From: Butyrivibrio sp. X503
GTDB lineage: Bacteria > Bacillota > Clostridia > Lachnospirales > Lachnospiraceae
Reading direction: 5' to 3'
Assembly (NCBI RefSeq): GCF_003625475.1
Contig: NZ_RAIQ01000010.1
Coordinates: 39,489-103,488 of the forward strand
DNA length: 64,000 nt
This document shows, in pieces, positions 1 to 9,144 of the stretch (position 1 is the first letter of the stretch; the number at the start of each line of letters is the position of its first letter). The notes under the pieces were generated by a model, which did no database searches, had not been told where the DNA came from, and worked only from the letters and a program-made list of their open reading frames with translations. The translations under genes and the position numbers were made by a program.

Positions 1-571
1 TCTCAACCTGTATAGAGCTCGGAACCTCGAGATCTACGTGCGCGAAGTTCCATATAGCCTTGATCCCACACTCGGAAAGTCTGTGTGCCATAGGCACGGC
101 CTGGTCCTTTGGAATCGTCAGTACGGCTATTTCAATCTTGTTCTTACGGACAAAATCCTCGACCTCATCTATCGGGCGAACCTCAACATCTCTTATCTTG
201 GTTCCGAAAAGCGACGGATCTCTGTCAAAAGCGCCCTTAAATACAAAACCTCTTCTGGTAAAATTGGTGTATCCGGCAATAGCCTTACCCAGATGCCCTG
301 CTCCAATGATCACAAGACTGTGCTCCTTGTCGATGCCGAGTATCTTACTTATCTCATCATAAAGATAGCCGACATTATATCCATATCCCTGCTGTCCAAA
401 TCCGCCGAAATTATTAAAATCCTGCCTGATCTGGGAAGCAGTAACCTTCATTAATTCGCTGAGTTCCTGAGAAGAAATCCTCTCGACACCCTTTTCCTTA
501 AGGTCACCTAAATATCTGAAATAACGTGGGAGTCTCCCTATGACGGCTTGAGAAATCTCTTTTTCTGCCAT
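1..571 (-). CDS. rex: Redox-sensing transcriptional repressor Rex (3'-truncated by window edge)
   Basis: Reading the minus strand from an ATG at 571 gives about 190 residues with no stop before the window edge; Rex proteins are usually 205-220 residues. The N-terminal winged-helix region contains SQAVIGRLPRYFRYL and SQIRQDFNNFGGFGQQGYGY, the typical Rex DNA-binding signature. A Rossmann NAD(H) domain follows with the glycine motif VIIGAGHLGKAIAGY near residue 90. Known role of the family: senses the NADH/NAD+ ratio and represses fermentative and redox genes. The start has a good Shine-Dalgarno (GAGGAGG) and a consensus promoter upstream. The C-terminal swap helix lies outside the window. Confidence 0.95.
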   Translation of the reverse strand, partial: MAEKEISQAVIGRLPRYFRYLGDLKEKGVERISSQELSELMKVTASQIRQDFNNFGGFGQQGYGYNVGYLYDEISKILGIDKEHSLVIIGAGHLGKAIAGYTNFTRRGFVFKGAFDRDPSLFGTKIRDVEVRPIDEVEDFVRKNKIEIAVLTIPKDQAVPMAHRLSECGIKAIWNFAHVDLEVPSSIQVE

Positions 572-641
572 ATTCAGCTCCTCCTCATAATTATTAAGCG
601 GAATCAACATCCGAATGGATTGTTAAGAATTCCACAAGTCA

Positions 642-670
642 ATTATAGCCGCGCGTTAAATCTATGTCAA
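642..670 (-). promoter_or_regulatory. Sigma-A promoter of rex
   Basis: On the minus strand TTGACA (665-670) is followed by a 17-bp spacer and TATAAT (642-647). Both hexamers are perfect consensus, about 70 bp upstream of the rex ATG. Confidence 0.85.
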
Positions 671-682
671 ACGAAAATAACG

Positions 683-713
683 AAAAAAACAGAGGCATCA
701 CGCCGATGATGCC
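683..713 (-). terminator. Rho-independent terminator, minus strand
   Basis: The stem GGCATCA/TGATGCC (694-700 with 707-713) has a 6-nt loop and is followed on the minus strand by a run of seven T (683-689). No intact minus-strand gene lies upstream. It most likely belonged to the decayed chemoreceptor gene at 741-900. Confidence 0.6.
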
Positions 714-740
714 CCTGCATGAATGTGTCTTATTATACAT

Positions 741-900
741 TTAAGGTTTGAAATAGCTCATTGCTTCAGTCATATTACCCAAAAGTTCTTCCTGAACCAT
801 ATTTGTGTACGTATTGGTAATCTCAACACCGCTTATTATCGTAAGCACGGCTGCGATACCAACAAGAGCAACAAACCAAATCTCGTATATTTTTTAATAC
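741..900 (-). pseudogene. Remnant of a chemoreceptor N-terminus (frameshifted)
   Basis: A minus-strand open stretch from 893 to a TAA at 741 reads as a hydrophobic segment (LVGIAAVLTIISGVEI) followed by TNTYTNMVQEELLGN. This looks like the first membrane helix and start of the sensor domain of a methyl-accepting chemotaxis protein. No start codon exists in that frame. The expected leading residues (LKNIRDLV) are readable just upstream in another frame, so a frameshift is inferred near 875. The rest of the gene is missing and a terminator follows. The family assignment is by pattern recognition only. Confidence 0.45.
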
Positions 901-940
901 AATATTATTATATCAAACAGAAACATAAATGCACATTACA

Positions 941-969
941 TTTACATAGCGGGCAAAAACCATTATCAT
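941..969 (+). promoter_or_regulatory. Probable sigma-A promoter of hslO
   Basis: TTTACA (941-946), a 17-bp spacer and TATCAT (964-969). This would start transcription about 30 nt before the hslO ATG. Confidence 0.55.
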
Positions 970-1006
970 ATTGAGGTACAACACGAAATCAGAAAGAGGT
1001 TTATTT

Positions 1007-1894
1007 ATGTCTTATAAGGATTATATGGTAAGAGCTACCGCAGCAAATGCGCAGATCAGAGCTTTTGCCGCCACAACCAAAGACCTTGCGGAGTATGCAA
1101 GAAAAGTTCACGGCTTGTCTCCTATCGCGGCCGCAGCGCTTGGAAGACTCATGACAGGAACCGTTATGATGGGTACGATGATGGACAATGACGACGATCT
1201 CATCACAGTCAAGATAGACGGCGACGGTCCTATGAAAGGCGCTCTCGCAACGGCTGACAGACACGGAAACGTCAAGGGTTATGTCATCAACCCTCTTGTA
1301 ATAATGGAGCCTAACGCTTCGGGACATCTCAATGTCGGAGGAGGATTTGGCGAAGGCACAATGACAGTCATAAGAGATATGGGGTTAAAAGAGCCTTATG
1401 TAGGCCAGGTACCTCTTTATTCAGGCGAGGTCGCAGAGGACTTCACATACTATTTTTCCAAATCCGAACAGACACCTTCATCGGTCGGACTCGGCGTTCT
1501 GGTAGAAAGAGAAAATTTATCGGTTATCGCGGCAGGCGGCTTTATCATTCAGCTTCTGCCCTTTGCAGACGATGCGACGATAGATCAACTTGAAGAAAAC
1601 TTAAAGAAGTTTACTTCCGTAACTGATATCTTAAAGGCGGAAAAAACTCCTGAGGAGCTACTTAATATTCTTCTTGAAGGCTTTGATATCGAGATCACGG
1701 ATACGGTCGATCTCAATTTTTATTGCAACTGCGACAAAGACAGAGTCGAAAGAGCTCTCATGCTCATCGGAAAAAAAGAGCTTGATGAGATGATCGAAGA
1801 AAACAAAGACTTTGATGTATGCTGTCACTTCTGCAACAAGAAGTATACTTTTTCTCCCGATGATCTTAAGAAAATAAGGCAACGTGCCAAGTAA
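1007..1894 (+). CDS. hslO: Hsp33 redox-regulated holdase chaperone
   Basis: The product is 295 residues, the usual Hsp33 length. The start at 1007 (MSYKDYMVRATAANAQIRAF) is preferred over an upstream TTG because GAAAGAGG lies just before it and the family begins this way. The C-terminal zinc redox switch is intact: CNC near residue 250 and CHFC about 30 residues later, the CxC...CxxC pattern that binds zinc when reduced and forms disulfides on oxidation. Known role: a cytoplasmic ATP-independent chaperone switched on by oxidative unfolding. It sits between rex and a secreted nucleotidase with its own promoter. Confidence 0.95.
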   Translation: MSYKDYMVRATAANAQIRAFAATTKDLAEYARKVHGLSPIAAAALGRLMTGTVMMGTMMDNDDDLITVKIDGDGPMKGALATADRHGNVKGYVINPLVIMEPNASGHLNVGGGFGEGTMTVIRDMGLKEPYVGQVPLYSGEVAEDFTYYFSKSEQTPSSVGLGVLVERENLSVIAAGGFIIQLLPFADDATIDQLEENLKKFTSVTDILKAEKTPEELLNILLEGFDIEITDTVDLNFYCNCDKDRVERALMLIGKKELDEMIEENKDFDVCCHFCNKKYTFSPDDLKKIRQRAK

Positions 1895-1958
1895 TTTTTC
1901 TTCCGCTGAGTTATAATTATTTCTATACAAAATAATAAAAGGGAAAAGGAGGTTTGGT

Positions 1959-4019
1959 ATGAAAACAATTACCAAAATGACAAGGCTTCTTGCATCTGCA
2001 CTTGCTATTGCGCTCTTCTTTACATTAAGCGTACCGACATTTGCATACGATGCACCGGCCGATGTCAGAACAATCGCAGCTATACCCGGGGAACTTACAG
2101 GTAAAACAATTATCTTACAGACGAACGACGTACACGGTGCGATCGGCAAATACGCGTATGTTGCTTCGCTCAAAGAAAATCTTGCAGGAAGAGGCGCTGA
2201 TGTCATCCTCGTTGATTCAGGTGACTTTAGCCAGGGAACTCCTTATGTAAGTGCTTCCAAGGGCGCTACTGCTGTAACTGTCATGAACGCAGCAGGCTAC
2301 GATGTGGTTACTCTCGGAAATCACGAATTCGATTACGGTTACGATCAGCTCAGATCCAATCTGTCACAGGCCAAATTCAAAGTTCTTTGTGCGGATGTTC
2401 TTGATGCAAACGGTAATCCTATTTATGATCCCAACTATGTACTTACCACAGCTTCAGGACTTAAGCTTGGTTTCTTCGGAATGGAAACTCCCGAAACTCA
2501 GACCAAGGTTAATCCCGGTCTCATCAAAGGAATCTCTTTCCTTTCAAAGTCAGATATCTACAAATGTGCACAAGCTCAGACCGATGCATTAAAGAGTCAG
2601 GGCGCCGATCTTGTTATTTGTCTTTCACACCTTGGTGTAGATGAAGAATCAGCTCCCGACGGCCACAGAAGTATTGATATGTATGCCAAGACTAAAGGCA
2701 TCGACCTTATTCTGGACGGTCACTCTCACACTGTTATGACTAAGGGTGCCAAGAACGAGCCTGTTCTTTCTACAGGAACAAAGGTTGAAAACATCGGCGT
2801 TGTAATTATCGATAACGCTTCCAAAAAGATTGAAGACAATTTCCTTATTTCACTTGACGGTCTTCAGCCTGAAGTAAAGTCTTTCAATGTTGCCAACGAT
2901 ATCATCAAAAAGATTGATAACGAGTACAATGTTGTATTTGCCAAGAGCGAAACTCTCCTTGACGGAAACAAAGCTCCCGGCAACAGAACTCAGGAAACAA
3001 ACCTCGGCGATCTCATCACAGATGCTCTTAAGTGGAGCGTTCTTAAGACTGACGGAGCCGTAACAGTTGATAAAGACCACGTTGTTGCGATCACAAACGG
3101 CGGTGGAATCAGAGCGACAATTAAGGCAGGCAATGTTACAAAGGCAGACCTCAACACTGTTCTTCCTTTCGGAAATACAGTAGCCGTTGTATACGTTACC
3201 GGTGAAGAGCTCCTCGAAGCACTTGAAGCTTCAACATTCGCAGCTCCCGAGGCCGTAGGCGGATATCCTCAGACTTCCGGAATCAAGTTTATCCTTGATA
3301 CAACAAAGCCTTTCGCACAGGGTACAGCTTATCCGAAGTCAACCTACTATGCTCCTTCCAAGATAAACCGTGTAACTATTCAGAGCATCAACGATCAGCC
3401 GTTTAATCCTAAGGATACCTACGCCGTAGTTACCAACAATTTCTGCGCTGCAGGCGGCGATACATATTATTCATTCGTAAACGCAAGCTCACAGTACGAT
3501 ACGGGTATTGTAATGGATGAGGCTGTTATGGACTATGTAAACGAAGTCCTCGGCGGAACCGTTACATCTGCTCAGTACGGCAAGGTTCGCGGCGACCAGA
3601 CGATCATCACTGCAGACACCGATGCAGCTACAATAGCTGATGCAAAAGCAGCCGTTCAGGGCAGCGCCGGCACTCAGGCTACCGAAGCTACGGCTGAAGA
3701 AAAAGCAGAAGCTCCTGCCGAGGCTAAAACTGAGGAAAAAGCTGCTGAGGCTGCTCCTGAAGCAATGACTGAGGAGCCCGCAAAAGCTGAGACTGCTACA
3801 GAGACTCCTGCAGAAACAGCACCCGCTGCTGAAGCTGCTCCTGCCGACACACAGCCTTCCGCTGAGACATACGTTGTTGTTCCCGGCGACAATCTCTGGA
3901 AGATTGCAGCTGCTGTATACGGCGACGGAAATAAATGGTCAGTGATCTACGACCTTAATAAAGATGTCCTCAAGGATGCAAACAGCATCAAAGTCGGACA
4001 GGAATTAAAGGTTAAATAA
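1959..4019 (+). CDS. Secreted 5'-nucleotidase with C-terminal LysM domain
   Basis: The product is 686 residues and follows a strong AAAGGAGG. A signal peptide ends near residue 29 (SVPTFA). The calcineurin-like metallophosphoesterase domain has the metal motifs NDVHGA, VDSGDF, GNHEFD, LSHLGVD and DGHSHT. The 5'-nucleotidase C-terminal domain with NGGGIRATI follows, then a linker rich in Ala, Glu, Thr and Pro of about 65 residues, and finally a LysM domain starting at YVVVPGDNLWKIA that should hold the enzyme on peptidoglycan. Family role: hydrolysis of extracellular nucleotides to nucleosides and phosphate. It is the complete member of three 5'-nucleotidase-like proteins in this island. A strong terminator follows. 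Confidence 0.92.
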   Translation: MKTITKMTRLLASALAIALFFTLSVPTFAYDAPADVRTIAAIPGELTGKTIILQTNDVHGAIGKYAYVASLKENLAGRGADVILVDSGDFSQGTPYVSASKGATAVTVMNAAGYDVVTLGNHEFDYGYDQLRSNLSQAKFKVLCADVLDANGNPIYDPNYVLTTASGLKLGFFGMETPETQTKVNPGLIKGISFLSKSDIYKCAQAQTDALKSQGADLVICLSHLGVDEESAPDGHRSIDMYAKTKGIDLILDGHSHTVMTKGAKNEPVLSTGTKVENIGVVIIDNASKKIEDNFLISLDGLQPEVKSFNVANDIIKKIDNEYNVVFAKSETLLDGNKAPGNRTQETNLGDLITDALKWSVLKTDGAVTVDKDHVVAITNGGGIRATIKAGNVTKADLNTVLPFGNTVAVVYVTGEELLEALEASTFAAPEAVGGYPQTSGIKFILDTTKPFAQGTAYPKSTYYAPSKINRVTIQSINDQPFNPKDTYAVVTNNFCAAGGDTYYSFVNASSQYDTGIVMDEAVMDYVNEVLGGTVTSAQYGKVRGDQTIITADTDAATIADAKAAVQGSAGTQATEATAEEKAEAPAEAKTEEKAAEAAPEAMTEEPAKAETATETPAETAPAAEAAPADTQPSAETYVVVPGDNLWKIAAAVYGDGNKWSVIYDLNKDVLKDANSIKVGQELKVK

Positions 4020-4056
4020 TCTCAAATCACAAAGCACTAATAAAGGTTTTGGATAG

Positions 4057-4090
4057 AAAATCCCACCGGGCCGGTGCCCGGTGGGATTTT
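4057..4090 (+). terminator. Rho-independent terminator after the LysM nucleotidase
   Basis: A perfect 15-bp stem (4057-4071 with 4076-4090), loop CGGT, beginning with AAAA and ending in TTTT. It could work in both directions. The remaining bases up to 4321 are AT-rich and hold no gene I can recognise. Confidence 0.9.
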
Positions 4091-4321
4091 CTTAATTCTG
4101 TATCAGTAATTTTTCCTGCATAGTTTTGTCAGTATGCTCTGAGAAAACCAAGATGTTTTTCCGGCATGCATATTTGCGCTGTACTCACATTCCCCATTCT
4201 TAGTTTTCTCTATTTCATCTGAAAAAACATATTTCCCCTTTATTATCTGTGTGTGTGAATTTATAAGCGTTTCTTTCCCCATTTATAATGACCCTTCCAT
4301 CTATAAACGCGGTTATAAGTC

Positions 4322-5941
4322 TCAATCCTGTGCTACGTCCTCTGTCTGAGCTTCTACAGCCTTAGCATCAAATTTCAATGCTGCGAAAATATCCTTAATT
4401 CTAAGGAATCCTGCTGTCTTGGAAGGCTCTTTATCCAGAACTTCAAGTCCTTCTGCATATGCAGGTGAAGTTGTATCAAAAGCGGGAATAGTCATTACCC
4501 ACTCTGCTCCCTGATAATCAAAATGACATCTCTTTGCTACAGGAACTTTCTCGCAAAGGTACTTGATAACATCAGGTGTCATGGATATCTTGTCCTTGAA
4601 ATAAATGTCTACAACCTCAAGTGAAGCTGCGTCCTGTCCTGCTGCGTTCATCTGTGCCTGAACCTGATCCGCAATGCTCTTGATCGCAATGTCATTAAAG
4701 TTAACGATTGCAGGAGCTGAAGGCTCTGCTGTGTTTTCCGATCTATCATCTGAGGAGCTTCCGCCCTTATTAACTACTACATCCTTTACTTCACCATACT
4801 CATTGCTGATCTGTGAAACAATGAGATTAAGCACATCAGGTGTAAAAGCAACAGTTGCATTAAGTGAAGAAATATATAATGTATAAGATCCGTCATCATT
4901 CTTGCTAAGTCCATAACCAAGACCTGCATAATTGCCGCTAAGCTGTCCGTTATCGGAGATAGCATATCCGTCTTTAGCCTTAAGTGTGATTGTACCGGCA
5001 ATTTCTATAGGACTTCCGCTTTCAGCAGTCTTAACATACTGGAATTTATTAACTTCATCCTCTGTAAAACCATTGAATGAAACATCAATATTATCTGCGC
5101 CATTTACAAGTATCGCATGGTATTGATTATCTACCGTAACAAAATCCTTGTTGGTATCTGCTTCCTGTCCATAGCTGTTGATGATTCGGATCGTTCCGTT
5201 AAGATTGGTAGTTCCACTCTCTGCAACCACTTCATTACTGAGAGTTCCATAATAATAATTATCAATTGTTATGATATCTTCCGGCTTAAATCCGCTATAT
5301 ACCGTTCCGCCGATATTCAAGAGAATACTACCATTTCCGATACGATCATCACTGGTATAAATTGAACCGCCTAAGACCTCACCACCTTCACGATTGTTGG
5401 TAATATCTCCGTCAACCATTACAACCTGCCCGTAATTATCAATAATATGACCACCGAGCATTCCCACGGCGCCATGGTTTTCGTATACTACTCCTTCGTA
5501 ATTAGCCGAGATAAAATTAGTATTATCTTCTACTACACCATAGTTGTTTGTAATCTCTAGATTATTAGTTGCAACATGACCGTAATTATTAGTAATTTGT
5601 TTATTATTGACAGCTACCGTTCCTTCTTCGTTATTATTTGTAATAAAGCCAAGATTCTCATCTACTGTACCGTTATTGTTCTCAATAACCCAAGTGTTCT
5701 CTTCTACAACTCCGTTATTGTTTTCAAGCTCTCCGTCATTTGTGACAATCTTTCCGTTGTTGTTTTCCATTGTATCCCCGTTTTCCAACTCAAGAATTGC
5801 CTCGTCCTCTTCAGTATCGGGAACCTCTGCCGCAAATGCGCTTACAGGCATTACCACTGATGCTGCTACAGGTGTAACTCCTAAAGCTGCTGACAACAAA
5901 ACTACTGCTAACTTTTTTGAAACATACTTACTTCTTCTCAT
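4322..5941 (-). CDS. Asn-rich beta-solenoid surface protein, paralog A
   Basis: The product is 539 residues from the ATG at 5941, chosen because AAAAGGAG sits 6 nt upstream; an in-frame ATG at 5977 has no such site. A signal peptide ends near residue 37 (VSAFA). Residues about 45-160 are built of 14-residue repeats of the form NNxGxVxxNxxxIx, predicted to form an Asn-ladder beta-solenoid. A domain shared by all paralogs follows (motifs DNYYYG, NQYHA, KAKDGY, KNDDGSYT). The C-terminal domain, about 110 residues (motifs IYFKDKISMTPDVIKYLCE, AKRCHFDY, TAGFLRI), recurs in paralogs B and E. No sortase or LysM anchor is visible. Function unknown; adhesion or matrix is only a guess. Confidence 0.8.
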   Translation of the reverse strand: MRRSKYVSKKLAVVLLSAALGVTPVAASVVMPVSAFAAEVPDTEEDEAILELENGDTMENNNGKIVTNDGELENNNGVVEENTWVIENNNGTVDENLGFITNNNEEGTVAVNNKQITNNYGHVATNNLEITNNYGVVEDNTNFISANYEGVVYENHGAVGMLGGHIIDNYGQVVMVDGDITNNREGGEVLGGSIYTSDDRIGNGSILLNIGGTVYSGFKPEDIITIDNYYYGTLSNEVVAESGTTNLNGTIRIINSYGQEADTNKDFVTVDNQYHAILVNGADNIDVSFNGFTEDEVNKFQYVKTAESGSPIEIAGTITLKAKDGYAISDNGQLSGNYAGLGYGLSKNDDGSYTLYISSLNATVAFTPDVLNLIVSQISNEYGEVKDVVVNKGGSSSDDRSENTAEPSAPAIVNFNDIAIKSIADQVQAQMNAAGQDAASLEVVDIYFKDKISMTPDVIKYLCEKVPVAKRCHFDYQGAEWVMTIPAFDTTSPAYAEGLEVLDKEPSKTAGFLRIKDIFAALKFDAKAVEAQTEDVAQD

Positions 5942-6026
5942 ACCTACTCCTTTTCTGCGTTTGTGCTTTGCATTCACCCCCCGTCTCTTCTGAATACATT
6001 GCCCCTTTGTTAATTGTTATGATTAT

Positions 6027-6054
6027 ATATTAACGTAAATTTTATATTTGTCAA
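6027..6054 (-). promoter_or_regulatory. Probable sigma-A promoter of paralog A
   Basis: Minus-strand TTGACA (6049-6054) with TAATAT (6027-6032) 16 bp downstream in a very AT-rich stretch. The untranslated leader to the ATG at 5941 is about 80 nt and contains a G-run (GGGGGG). Confidence 0.6.
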
Positions 6055-6129
6055 CTATATTTTAATATTTTTTAAAATTATTTTTATAAAATTTTCAATT
6101 CATGATTCATATAAAAATACCAAGATACA

Positions 6130-6169
6130 AATAAACCTTGGGAAACACCAGTTTTTCCCAAGGTTTATT
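6130..6169 (-). terminator. Terminator after paralog B
   Basis: A perfect 16-bp stem (6130-6145 with 6154-6169) with an 8-nt loop, 60 bp past the stop of paralog B. The T-tract is interrupted (TTTGT), so it may be leaky or serve both strands. Confidence 0.7.
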
Positions 6170-6230
6170 GTTTTATCGTCTTAAGTTGATTATAGTTAAC
6201 ATTTTGCAACACGTGTTGCATAACGTTTTA

Positions 6231-9077
6231 TTACTGTGCAACTTCCGTAACAGTAAATCCTACCTTCTCAAATATCTCCGCAACCCTCATGAAACCTGCA
6301 GCTTTACCTTTCTCTTTTGACAAAGCATCAATTGCCTCAATGTACTCAGGTGAAGAAGTATCAACAACCGGTATATCCAAAGCATACAGCTTGCCTTCAT
6401 AAGTAAAATAGCATCTCTTAGCCAAAGTACCGTCTTCGCAAAGAGTCTTCACTACCGGTACACTAAGATCGGTAATCGATCCAAAGCCAAGCTCCAGCAC
6501 CTTGTACGAATGAGCGTTACTTCCGCCTCTGGGTGCTCTGGTCTTCTCTTCTATGGGAATATATACGCGCGGTCCGTCATTTACACTGTATACCAAACCA
6601 CGACCATTATTCTCGACGCCGGGAACAGAGGCTGTATCCGACTGTCCACCGGACACACTATCCATAGGCTTCTCGCCAACAGTACCGGCAACTGCTTCGT
6701 CTTTATCTTCGGATACTTTAAGATGAAGATCCTCGAGTGTGATCGATACATTTCCCGTAAGCGATGAAAAGCTTACCGTATATGATCCGTCTTCGTTTTT
6801 GTTAAGGCTATATGCATACTTGTCAGTCTCTCCTGAAAGCTGTCCGTCATCAGAAAGAACGTGACCGGGAGTTGCCCTAAAAGTTATCTTTCCTTCAATG
6901 GGTGTTTCTCCGGAAACAGACTTGGTTTCTGTATACCACTTCTTATCCATACCATTCTGTGTAAATCCGGAATAATCAAAAACTATATTCTCTGTTTCTT
7001 CCACCTCAACAGAATGATACTGATAATCTACTGTCAGATATTCTTTTTCCGGAAGCTCCTCATCGCTGAAACTGTTGATGATATGGATAGTGCCGTGCTG
7101 TGCGTTAGCGTCTTCATAACCGGCTCCCATAAACTCATCATATCTTCGTATAGCCCCGGAATAGTAATTAACCACCACACAGTTATTCTCAGGAAGCCCG
7201 CCACTTATCACTTCTCCTCCGAGATTGTAGATAACGAAATTGTCTCCATTACCCTCATCATCTATGGCATATCCTGTTCTTCCGCCCAATACCTGTCCGC
7301 CTTCATTATTGTTTACGACAGTTCCGGTTGGATTGATAACGAAGAAATAATTGTTTTCTATCTTTCCAAAGTTAAATGGAACATTGGCATTATTATCGAT
7401 AATTGTTCCGTAATTATTCTTCACAACAGCGCTTTTATCCGCATTTTCATTAATGATACCGTCATTCCTGTTTACATATCCCCTGTTGGTCTCCATGACC
7501 TCATTATCAGCTATGTTTTCCACGCTCTCATTCCTGGGATTATTCGGAACAGTTTCTTTTTCTACATTATTCACAGCTGAGCCGTCACTCGGAGTATCCC
7601 CATTATCAACTACTACATCCGTTACTTCACCGTGGTCTTCACTGATCTCAGAAACAATAAGATTAAGCATCTCAGGTGAAAGCGCAACATCCCCGGTAAG
7701 AGAAGAAATGTTTACCGTATAAGATCCGTCTTCATTCTTACTAAGAGCATACGCTATCTTATCCGTCTCTCCTGAAAGCTGTCCGTTATCGGAAAGAGAA
7801 TAACCGTCTTTTGCCTTAAGCGTGATTGTACCGGCGATCTCAACAGGTTCACCATTTTTAGCAGTCTGGATATACTGTGTGTAATCCACATCATCCCGCA
7901 CAAAATTGTCATATGTAACGTCTGTGTTATCGGCATCATATAATTCCACACTGTTGTATCTATTCTCTACCGTAACAAAATCTTTGTCGGTATCGCCTTT
8001 TTCACCAAACTTATTGGTAATGTGGATTGTTCCGTTGCAGGTAATTTCACCGTCAGGTGTATCTACCGTATTTTTCAGATCACCGTAATAATAATTTCTG
8101 ATAGTCAGATCATCTTCAGATTTAGCTCCGCTTACTACCGTTCCGCCTCTGTTATTTGCAACAACAGCGCTGCTGATTCGAGCGTCATCAGGATCGAGTG
8201 TACTTCCGTAAACAACACCGCCCGTATAATTATTCTGCACAGCGCCTTCTTCAACAATAGTAGCTTCAGAATAATTCTCTACAATATTTCCGCTGTTCTC
8301 ACCGACACTGCCGTTATTGGCTATGATCAAAGCCGAATTGTTGCCCACTGCTTTGTCATTATTCTCAATTATGTCAGTATTATTACCTACATAACCGGCA
8401 TTGCACAAAACACGACCGGCGTTATTGATAACAGTGGCATCCGTATCATTTAATTCAACATAATAATTGTTGTTGATAATGCGATCTCTGTTGTTGTTAA
8501 CAGTATTATTATTATCAATGACATCATGCTTGTTTTCGCCTACAACGCCATTATTACTTATAACCCTCGAATTATTTTCACCAACAACTCCGTTTTTATC
8601 GTTATTGACTATCTCAGCGTTATTGGTAAAAACAAGCCCGTTATTGTTTAAGATCGTACCGTCATTGGCCCCAACTGTAGAATAATTTGTGTTGATCTTT
8701 CCATAGTTGGCTTCAATATATTCACCTGTCGCAGGAGCAGCTTCAGGTTCTGATTCAGGAACAGTCGCCTGTTCAGCATCAGGCGCAGGCTCTGCTGTAG
8801 TCTCAGGTGCAGGTTCTTCTGTAGTCTCCGGCGTACTCTCAGTTGCGGATTCCTGTACAGCCTCAGGTGCAGGTTCCGTCGCTGCCTCAGATGCATCTTC
8901 TGATGCATTTTCCTGTGAAGCCTCCATTGCTACCTCTTTAGTCTCATCATCAGCACTCTCCTCGGCAGCATACGAATCCACCTGCATTGTCATGCCAGCA
9001 ACAATAGGAGTAAACACCATCGCTGCTGATAATAAAATCCTCGCAAGTTCTTTTGAAACAAATCTCTGTCTTCTCAT
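6231..9077 (-). CDS. Asn-rich beta-solenoid surface protein, paralog B (duplicated architecture)
   Basis: The product is 948 residues, the largest member. After a signal peptide comes a linker of about 80 residues made of Glu, Ala, Pro and Thr repeats. It then carries two tandem copies of the family module: a 14-residue-repeat solenoid followed by the YYYG/QYH/DGSYT domain, once at about 125-480 and again at about 505-770. A diverged C-terminal domain ends the protein (LCEDGTLAKRCYFTYEGK, AAGFMRV). The internal duplication doubles the solenoid length. It is third in the D-C-B gene order with short gaps, likely one transcript. SD is GGAGAGGG. Function unknown; secreted, probably surface-exposed. 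Confidence 0.8.
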   Translation of the reverse strand: MRRQRFVSKELARILLSAAMVFTPIVAGMTMQVDSYAAEESADDETKEVAMEASQENASEDASEAATEPAPEAVQESATESTPETTEEPAPETTAEPAPDAEQATVPESEPEAAPATGEYIEANYGKINTNYSTVGANDGTILNNNGLVFTNNAEIVNNDKNGVVGENNSRVISNNGVVGENKHDVIDNNNTVNNNRDRIINNNYYVELNDTDATVINNAGRVLCNAGYVGNNTDIIENNDKAVGNNSALIIANNGSVGENSGNIVENYSEATIVEEGAVQNNYTGGVVYGSTLDPDDARISSAVVANNRGGTVVSGAKSEDDLTIRNYYYGDLKNTVDTPDGEITCNGTIHITNKFGEKGDTDKDFVTVENRYNSVELYDADNTDVTYDNFVRDDVDYTQYIQTAKNGEPVEIAGTITLKAKDGYSLSDNGQLSGETDKIAYALSKNEDGSYTVNISSLTGDVALSPEMLNLIVSEISEDHGEVTDVVVDNGDTPSDGSAVNNVEKETVPNNPRNESVENIADNEVMETNRGYVNRNDGIINENADKSAVVKNNYGTIIDNNANVPFNFGKIENNYFFVINPTGTVVNNNEGGQVLGGRTGYAIDDEGNGDNFVIYNLGGEVISGGLPENNCVVVNYYSGAIRRYDEFMGAGYEDANAQHGTIHIINSFSDEELPEKEYLTVDYQYHSVEVEETENIVFDYSGFTQNGMDKKWYTETKSVSGETPIEGKITFRATPGHVLSDDGQLSGETDKYAYSLNKNEDGSYTVSFSSLTGNVSITLEDLHLKVSEDKDEAVAGTVGEKPMDSVSGGQSDTASVPGVENNGRGLVYSVNDGPRVYIPIEEKTRAPRGGSNAHSYKVLELGFGSITDLSVPVVKTLCEDGTLAKRCYFTYEGKLYALDIPVVDTSSPEYIEAIDALSKEKGKAAGFMRVAEIFEKVGFTVTEVAQ

Positions 9078-9144
9078 TTCCCTCTCCTTTTAAGCGTTTT
9101 ATTTTTCCCCATATGAATATCAAATTGTTTTAAAATCTTTTCAC

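Noticed and set aside
4261..4282. Recurrent AAACGCTTA word near 4265, 9093 and 13308 as a shared regulatory motif of the surface island
   Set aside because: The shared core is only nine bases, orientations and distances to genes differ, so chance cannot be excluded.
5942..6010. c-di-GMP riboswitch in the leader of surface paralog A (contains GGGGCAA and ATGCAAAGC)
   Set aside because: The two stems and the receptor helix of the GEMM-I aptamer cannot be formed in the short leader; only scattered words match.
6861..7580. Long plus-strand reading frames opposite the surface-protein genes
   Set aside because: They mirror the repetitive Asn-rich coding strand, lack ribosome sites and have no recognisable domains.
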